Shown here in pieces: positions 58,681-64,000 of a stretch of DNA of 64,000 nt. Origin of the DNA: Asparagopsis taxiformis (taxonomy: Eukaryota > Rhodophyta > Florideophyceae > Bonnemaisoniales > Bonnemaisoniaceae); contig JALQPE010001719.1 of assembly GCA_030407315.1 (NCBI GenBank), forward strand, positions 124,001 through 188,000. Reading direction: 5' to 3'. The translations under genes and the position numbers were made by a program. The notes under the pieces are model-generated. The model was not told where the DNA came from and did no database searches. It was given only the letters and a program-made list of their open reading frames with translations. Numbering within the stretch: the stretch's first letter is position 1; the number at the start of each line of letters is the position of its first letter.

Positions 58681-59385
58681 CTATCTCCAACCGCCACCAC
58701 CTCCTCTACCGCGGCCAAATCCACCACCACCTCTGCCACCGAACCCACCACCGCCTCTGCCACCGAACCCACCACCGCCACCACCTCTACCACCAAACCC
58801 GCCGCCGCCCCTGCCGCCGAATCCACCACCACCACCTCTGCCGCCGAACCCGCCGCCGCCACCTCTACCTCCGAACCCGCCGCCGCCTCTTCCTCGTCCG
58901 CCACCGCGACCACCACGTCCACGACCGGCGCCTCTACCACCACCGCGTCCGCCGCGTTTTTGGACACCACCTTTTGCACCACCTGTCTGCGGCGCCGTAA
59001 ATCTCTGCAGAGGCATGAGCTTATCTGGGCCGAGATAGACTTTATCACCGGGTTTAAAACTCGCGGCTACAACACCCTCTGTTGGCTTCACAGAGAAATA
59101 GACCTCGGAAATCGGACCGAGAATCTCCTCGACTTTTCCGATCTGCGTTTTATTCTCCAGATAGACGGGTGCGTTGAACTTTGGGACTTGAGCTATGGCG
59201 GTCATCTTGTAGACCATCTCTCCCTGACAATCGTGAAGAAATGCGCCTGATTCAACCACAGATTCTGGTGGGCCCTCATCGTATCGATTCCCGAATCGCC
59301 CACCACCACCGCTACGTCCTCTGCCGCCGCCAAATCCACCTCTGCCGCCTCGGAAATTGCCTCGTCCGCCGCCAAAATTATTCAT
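58681..59385 (-). CDS. GAR1: GAR1, box H/ACA snoRNP protein
   Basis: The protein has 234 residues. An N-terminal Gly/Arg-rich segment (1-35) and a long C-terminal RGG/FGG repeat tail (about 133-234) flank the GAR1 core at about 41-132, with [38 protein letters not shown], the VYFSVKP segment and [23 protein letters not shown]1 works with dyskerin, NOP10 and NHP2 in pseudouridylation of rRNA and snRNA in the nucleolus. The frame extends eight codons upstream without an ATG, so the ATG at 59385 (G at -3) is used. It is the second snoRNP core gene in the window, besides NOP58. Confidence 0.95.
   Translation of the reverse strand: MNNFGGGRGNFRGGRGGFGGGRGRSGGGGRFGNRYDEGPPESVVESGAFLHDCQGEMVYKMTAIAQVPKFNAPVYLENKTQIGKVEEILGPISEVYFSVKPTEGVVAASFKPGDKVYLGPDKLMPLQRFTAPQTGGAKGGVQKRGGRGGGRGAGRGRGGRGGGRGRGGGGFGGRGGGGGFGGRGGGGGFGGRGGGGFGGRGGGGGGFGGRGGGGFGGRGGGGFGRGRGGGGGWR
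58685..58950 (-). repeat. RGG/FGG-coding trinucleotide-rich tract in GAR1
   Basis: The plus strand shows repeated CCACC/CCGCC units over about 265 bp, which on the minus strand encode Gly-Arg-Gly and Gly-Phe-Gly repeats. The near-identical units may vary in number between strains. Confidence 0.8.
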
Positions 59386-59917
59386 TTCGTGGCGATCTAG
59401 TTCTGACACGATCCACTCGGGGATGAAGAGGGCGACCTTGACTGGATGAAAACGAGAGTAGTTGCTTGAGTAGACGGATCAATCGTGTGGGCTCTCAAAG
59501 AATTAACGCATCTACCGTCGGCGTCCCATTATCGGTGTCAACTGCACTGTCAACAGAGTACAGTACAAAGCAGTTTGTCAACAATGATGTTGACAAATCA
59601 TCTGAGCTGCACTACAAGTAATTTCATTGTAAAGTATCTACTGCATGTATATTTTTACAGTACAGAATCTTGTTTCAGTGAACTGGTGTCGCGCGCTCTA
59701 GACAGCATCCCATCCGGTTGAGGCTATAAACATCATGTTCGTCATGATTATTTTACAAACATCCGTCAAAATGCAAAACTGAATGAGGTGAGGAGGTATG
59801 AAGCGTCGTTTAGACATCTCTTGAACACGTCCTCACACCCACCCATCCATCTATGTTCAATAACACCACATGTACACAGTGCTACACATAGTGCGCCGAT
59901 TCCATTAAATGCCGAGA
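59386..59917. other. Region between GAR1 start and the MFS transporter end
   Basis: The 532 bp lie between two minus-strand genes and should contain the GAR1 promoter and the transporter 3' end. Short frames only; no RNA gene seen. Confidence 0.45.
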
Positions 59918-61546
59918 TCACAGGTGTGAATATTCAGCCTCCTCTCGCACGAAAGATCGAAGTCTTGATCCTAAAATGAACATCATCATTGCAAAAGCGG
60001 CAAGAATCGAGAAACTCGGTGCTGTACATAGTAAACCAATACACACATTGGTAGTTTCCTCAGCATTGTCCTTCACGGTTAGCAAGGACCAAGTACCAAA
60101 TTTGTCAGAGAACAATCTCGGCACTAAAGTTGCGAGGACTACCGATCCCAAAAGACTGAAGACACCCGTGACGGAGAAGTTTCTTGGAAAGCCCTGAACA
60201 CCGAACCAGATGGTGGTAAGCGCTGGTGAAATCGAGAAAAAGGTTCCCTGGCAAGCTCCAAGGATGGCAAACGACACATAAAGGAACAACACGTTCAAAT
60301 ACCCGGCTGAAAGAAGGCCAACTGCTGCTGCCAATCCCACCGCAATGATAATGTCGTATTTCCAAAGCGTTCTTTGTGAATGCGTCTCCCCACGATCCAT
60401 GATGTTACCCACAAGCAACCTCCCAGTGACATTGCACGCGGAAAAAATGATCACAAACGTGCGAATCACAATTGCAGCCTTCTCGCGGTCCAACGTGTCG
60501 GTCGGCGCCATGTGGGCTGCAAGGAGATGAGGCGCTTGCGAAAGAAGGGCTGTTCCGCCACCACCGACGATTGTGAAGCACCCATAACAAATAAGCAGAT
60601 ATCTTGGGTCGAAAAAGACATCACGGAAAGGCATAACCTGTTCTGCAGGCTGTTCATCAGTGGTGTAGGCGGCGTATACGCGATAATCAGAGCGAAGCGG
60701 GAGGAGGGAGAATGATAAAACAGCCGATGTGACTAATACGGCGCAGATGTATTTTAAGACGAGAGGGGCATTGAGGGCGTTGGATATTGCCGACAGCTGT
60801 AGCAGAATTACGATGGTCCACGCAATTTGGAATGCAAAGTGGATATGTGAGAGCAATTGTTGCGACTGGGGGTTGGACGGCTTATCGTCTTCGAGAGAGG
60901 ACAAGGTTGATGTTGTATTGAGAACGTCTTCCACTGCATAGGTTTCAGTGCCGGGGAATATGGCTACAATTATTGCAAGGGCACATAGCGCAGTAGCGGA
61001 CACGAAAAGGAGCAGCGGTGTAGTATGTGCGAGTGTTGGAAAGAAAGCGGCTTGAATGGTACCAAAAACGCCGGCAGAGGCTCCGTAGAAGGCGGCGGAA
61101 AGACCGACGATTCTGCCGCGATATTCAGCGGCGAACATTGTTGCGGCAGCACAAAGACAGGTGCTGTATAGACTGTACGAAGCCGAGTTGAGGATGATGG
61201 TGAGCACGAGTGCTAGAATAAAGTTGGACACGGTGGACGGGAGCGGATTGGAGGAAAGGATGGCGAGAGCGAAAAAGGTCAATGAGATGAAAGTGGCGCC
61301 TAATGATGCGGTGAGACGTGTTCCGTAGTGTGCGTGGAAAAAGCCACCAATGAATCCCAACCATGAGCCGGAGTTAGCAGTCGTTACAAGGATCGCAGTT
61401 TGAAAGTCGGAGAGTTGCAGCGATTTCTGAAGACCGGGTGCAATCGCTGGATACCAATACTGTGTGCCGGCACAGGTCATCGCGAGTAGCGAGAAGCCGA
61501 GGACCTGAAGTGGTCGGGCGGATTTCACTGTGGGAACAGATATCAT
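59918..61546 (-). CDS. MFS transporter, nodulin-like / Mch1-like
   Basis: The protein has 542 residues with about 12 hydrophobic segments. The first domain opens LGFSLLAMTCAGTQYWYPAI followed by LQLSDFQTAILVTTANSGSW and LGFIGGFF, like the nodulin-like and Mch1-type MFS group (monocarboxylate-transporter relatives). The second half has GRLLVGNIMDRGE, a typical MFS loop, and GACQGTFFSISPALTTIWFG. A central acidic loop with SSLEDDKPSNP separates the two halves. Substrate is unknown. The frame runs 18 codons further upstream but lacks an ATG there, so I use 61546 (G at -3). It shares its upstream region with the plastid protease gene. Confidence 0.82.
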   Translation of the reverse strand: MISVPTVKSARPLQVLGFSLLAMTCAGTQYWYPAIAPGLQKSLQLSDFQTAILVTTANSGSWLGFIGGFFHAHYGTRLTASLGATFISLTFFALAILSSNPLPSTVSNFILALVLTIILNSASYSLYSTCLCAAATMFAAEYRGRIVGLSAAFYGASAGVFGTIQAAFFPTLAHTTPLLLFVSATALCALAIIVAIFPGTETYAVEDVLNTTSTLSSLEDDKPSNPQSQQLLSHIHFAFQIAWTIVILLQLSAISNALNAPLVLKYICAVLVTSAVLSFSLLPLRSDYRVYAAYTTDEQPAEQVMPFRDVFFDPRYLLICYGCFTIVGGGGTALLSQAPHLLAAHMAPTDTLDREKAAIVIRTFVIIFSACNVTGRLLVGNIMDRGETHSQRTLWKYDIIIAVGLAAAVGLLSAGYLNVLFLYVSFAILGACQGTFFSISPALTTIWFGVQGFPRNFSVTGVFSLLGSVVLATLVPRLFSDKFGTWSLLTVKDNAEETTNVCIGLLCTAPSFSILAAFAMMMFILGSRLRSFVREEAEYSHL

Positions 61547-61887
61547 GTCGGAGGAAGATATGAGACGGATAGAGGTTGATGCGCGCGCCGCGACATTCAA
61601 TTGTATCTACCCTCGAGGGTACTTGGCACTAAATGGCACAGCGACCATACTAACTGAGTTGAAACATAGCGGCAGTCCACCTCGTCTCATAAATAATTCA
61701 CAACACGATATGACAAGCAGTTAAAAACTTGCACGCATCCTTCCACTTGGACCAATAGTATCACACTATCCATTCATTGCATGTCTTGTGAACAACCTCA
61801 ACCTCGCTCATTCATCGATGGCATGGTACATAACCCGCTTCGCATCCAACGCCGACTCCACCAACCACCGACTCCATCACCACCACA
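61547..61887. promoter_or_regulatory. Divergent upstream region of the MFS and CtpA genes
   Basis: These 341 bp separate two divergent genes. A CCAAT pentamer occurs at 61752-61756, and a C/A-rich, G-poor leader precedes the CtpA ATG. No TATA box is clear. Confidence 0.4.
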
Positions 61888-63201
61888 ATGCCAAAGCGCC
61901 AGCGCCACACGCCTCCGACCTTCATTCATCTCTCCCCAATCAGACCGCTCGTGCCGACACGCGCCAAACCGCCACTGCACCATGCGCGAGTGCCGACGAT
62001 GCTGCAAGCGCGCACCAAAGCGGCCACATTACTCACCAGCGCCATGCTACTTCTAACGCAGCCGGACGCGGCATTAGCGCTGACGCCTCCGCAAAAGCTG
62101 GTAGCCGAAGCGTGGCGCGTGGTGGATCAGAGCTATGTGGACCGAAGCTTCAATTCGCACGATTGGTTCTCGGTGCGCATGCGAGCTGTGAAGCGTGCAT
62201 ACGCGTCCATGGACGATGCATATGTCGCCATACGTTCCATGCTGTCACTACTGGAGGATCCGTACACGCGCTTTCTCACACGCGAACAACTCACCTCGCT
62301 GACGTCCTCCGCGACCGGCGAGTTGGGCGGCGTGGGCGTCGAAATGTATCCCGCCCGTATTGGCAACAACCTTAAAGTGACCAGCCCGCTTGACGGCTCC
62401 CCGGCCGCACGCGCCGGCGTGAAACCCGCCGATGTCATCACGCTTATCGACGGCGAGGATACCGAGCAGCTTACACCGGACGAGGCGGCAGCTCGCATTC
62501 GTGGCCGGCCTGGGACGAGTGTTTCGCTGACCGTGGTTCACGACGGCGGGAAGGGCCGCGAGGAGAGCTTTGAGATGGTGAGGGAGAATCTGAAACTGCA
62601 AAGTGTTTCAGCAGATGTATTGGCGCCGCGGGAAGTGTATGTGAAGATCAAACAGTTTAATTCAAGCACCGCTGGCGATGTGAATTCGGCGTTGAAGGGC
62701 GGTTTCGATAGGGTGGTGTTGGATTTGCGTGACAATCCGGGCGGTTATTTCCCGGCTGGTGTGGATGTTGCAAGGTTGTTTTTAAAGTCAGGCACCCCAA
62801 TTGTGTACGTCGTGGATCGAAATGGAGTGCAGGATGAAATTGATACCGTTGTGGATGGCGTTTGTTCCGATGCGAGTGTTGTTGTGCTGGTAAATAGTGC
62901 AACAGCCAGTGCGAGTGAGATCTTGGCTGGTGCGTTGAAGGACAATGCACGCGCTACTCTGGTAGGTGAACAGACATTTGGGAAGGGTGTTGTGCAGACG
63001 GTGGCACAATTGAGTGATGGAAGTGGCGTTGCTGTTACGATTGCCAGATACGAGACACCGGGTCACAATAATATTAACAAGATTGGGATTGCACCCGATG
63101 TAAAAGAGGTGTGTTCAAGGGGATCAAGTATCGAGAGTTGCTTGCCGCCGGACGTCTGGGAAGTGAAGGGCGCTGGAATAGGGCAGAAAGCGAACTCGTA
63201 A
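61888..63201 (+). CDS. Plastid-lumen C-terminal processing peptidase (CtpA)
   Basis: The protein has 437 residues. The N-terminus is bipartite: a basic, Pro/His-rich plastid transit part (1-45), then a hydrophobic segment LLTSAMLLLTQPDAALA ending in an AxA-type cleavage site near 64, which points to the thylakoid lumen. After a helical domain and a PDZ domain (about 145-230; GGVGVEM, SPAARAGVKPADVITLIDG) comes the protease core, with VLDLRDNPGGYF, NSATASASEI where Ser341 is the nucleophile, and TFGKG where Lys366 is the general base; their 25-residue spacing matches algal D1 protease. CtpA trims the C-terminus of PSII protein D1, needed for assembly of the manganese cluster. It is the strongest sign of a photosynthetic host. 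Confidence 0.92.
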   Translation: MPKRQRHTPPTFIHLSPIRPLVPTRAKPPLHHARVPTMLQARTKAATLLTSAMLLLTQPDAALALTPPQKLVAEAWRVVDQSYVDRSFNSHDWFSVRMRAVKRAYASMDDAYVAIRSMLSLLEDPYTRFLTREQLTSLTSSATGELGGVGVEMYPARIGNNLKVTSPLDGSPAARAGVKPADVITLIDGEDTEQLTPDEAAARIRGRPGTSVSLTVVHDGGKGREESFEMVRENLKLQSVSADVLAPREVYVKIKQFNSSTAGDVNSALKGGFDRVVLDLRDNPGGYFPAGVDVARLFLKSGTPIVYVVDRNGVQDEIDTVVDGVCSDASVVVLVNSATASASEILAGALKDNARATLVGEQTFGKGVVQTVAQLSDGSGVAVTIARYETPGHNNINKIGIAPDVKEVCSRGSSIESCLPPDVWEVKGAGIGQKANS

Positions 63202-63807
63202 TTGGGGTCAGATTAGCTGGTATATGTTTTAAAGGAAGATGAATTGGATTTAATTGGATGGTGCGGTTATTAGAAAGAATTAGAAAGGAGCTGTGCACAG
63301 CAATCATGTTTGTGGAGCAGGGCATTGTCGAGCTGTTGGAACAATAGATTGGCGAATCAACTGTGGTTTGATAGATTACATCGGAACATGTCGGCAGCAC
63401 GGGGTGACTGACGCTTCCTCGCGAAATTTACAAACAAGGCATCCAGAAGTGAAAACATGAAAGCAAGAGATGGTGAAGAAAGTAAAGAGCCAAATCAATT
63501 TTCGAAACTACAGCAAGCTATTCCTCGAGCGAAACTGACTGCGCTTGCGCTGTGGCGCGAGATCTTACACTGTCGCAACATTGCTCGATCACACTGTCCT
63601 GAACAAACGCACAGCAAGGGGCACGAGGAAGAAAAGGAAATTCACGCTGAACACAACAGAGAGCAACCGCTACAACGAGCAGCGACTGCAGTGCAAATGT
63701 CGACATGTGCCGAACAAAATAGCGAACGAGCGGACGGGGTGGAACAACAGAGCAGTAATAACTGAAGCAAAGGTTGAACGAGTGCAAACAGGTGCACGAA
63801 GAGACAG
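63202..63807. other. Region between the convergent CtpA and UBE2W-like genes
   Basis: The 606 bp hold several short overlapping frames without conserved content. I see no RNA gene. Confidence 0.45.
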
Positions 63808-64000
63808 TTACACATGATCGTCATGAAACATCCATCTAGTTTGCTTTGGGGAGCGACCCTGACAGTTTCGAATGTACCTATCATTGTCGGGAGGAACGCC
63901 CTTTGCGGAGGCGCTACTGAGCATGCTGACAATGCTCAAACAGACGGAGGTGACGGTGAGGGCAGGGCTCCAGCCGTCGTAGAGCACGTTGAGACAGATG
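63808..64000 (-). CDS. UBE2W/UBC16-like ubiquitin-conjugating enzyme, 3' part
   Basis: Only the last 63 residues are inside the window; the 5' part lies beyond base 64000. The visible part starts ICLNVLYDGWSPALTVTSVC, where the Cys codon at 63996-63994 is the active-site cysteine of the E2 fold. It continues with SIVSMLSS, a PPDNDRYI segment and QTRWMFHDDHV at the end. The DNDRY motif and the Trp/His/Asp C-terminus are specific for UBE2W and plant UBC15-18, which attach ubiquitin to protein N-termini. This frame has no start codon in the window. It is convergent with CtpA. Confidence 0.88.
   Translation of the reverse strand, partial: ICLNVLYDGWSPALTVTSVCLSIVSMLSSASAKGVPPDNDRYIRNCQGRSPKQTRWMFHDDHV

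Noticed and set aside
58647..59000. His/Arg-rich open frame opposite GAR1
   Set aside because: It is a shadow of the Gly/Arg repeat tract on the other strand; its composition follows entirely from the CCACC/CCGCC units.
1..64000. CRISPR arrays, operons, insertion sequences, tRNA or rRNA genes
   Set aside because: I found no regularly spaced repeats, transposase motifs or clover-leaf candidates by eye; a tRNA or snoRNA could still be missed without a covariance search such as tRNAscan-SE or Infernal.

Overview
The window is nuclear DNA from a photosynthetic, intron-poor eukaryote with compact genes. Spliceosomal introns, mitochondrial-, plastid- and secretory-type N-termini and classic eukaryotic families (COG5, VPS4, SmD2, NOP58, XRN1, DDB1, a MAP kinase) exclude a prokaryote. 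A plastid is indicated by a C-terminal processing protease with a lumen-type leader (61888-63201) and by a small membrane protein with a plausible plastid leader. A red alga is my best guess, from the low intron density, the plastid genes and plant-like families such as a sucrose-transporter relative and an MKP1-type phosphatase. That is inference; no single gene here proves it.

I support 24 complete protein genes and one cut by the right edge. From left to right: a SUT-like sugar transporter, an Hsp70 exchange factor, a regulatory-type NAD-isocitrate dehydrogenase subunit, COG5, an unrecognised basic protein, site-2 protease, a small putative plastid membrane protein and SWC4/DMAP1 (0-14.4 kb). 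Then come a TDY-type MAP kinase, VPS4 and an MKP1-like MAPK phosphatase (14.6-21.9 kb). The next block is nuclear and RNA biology: ENY2/SUS1, NOP58, SmD2 and XRN1 (22.7-30.7 kb). An unrecognised two-member paralog family follows (31-37 kb), then two secreted proteins, one a bacterial-style nuclease (37.7-43.5 kb), then DDB1 and a 10.4-kb single-exon gene for a BLTP1/Csf1-type bridge-like lipid-transfer protein (44-58.3 kb). The right end holds GAR1, an MFS transporter, the plastid CtpA protease and the 3' end of a UBE2W-like E2.

Four genes (SUT-like, ENY2, SmD2, paralog A) are split by six introns of 71-85 nt in total. Every one has a GT donor, an AG acceptor and a CTAAC or CTAAT branch site 21-33 nt before the acceptor. 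Splicing was worked out by frame continuity and protein similarity; SmD2 and the ends of ENY2 and the transporter are invisible if single open frames alone are read. Neighbouring genes often alternate in strand, giving seven divergent pairs with 326-690 bp shared upstream regions and several close convergent pairs. Three long stretches (18.1-20.6, 32.5-35.8 and 40.5-42.5 kb) hold no gene I can support.
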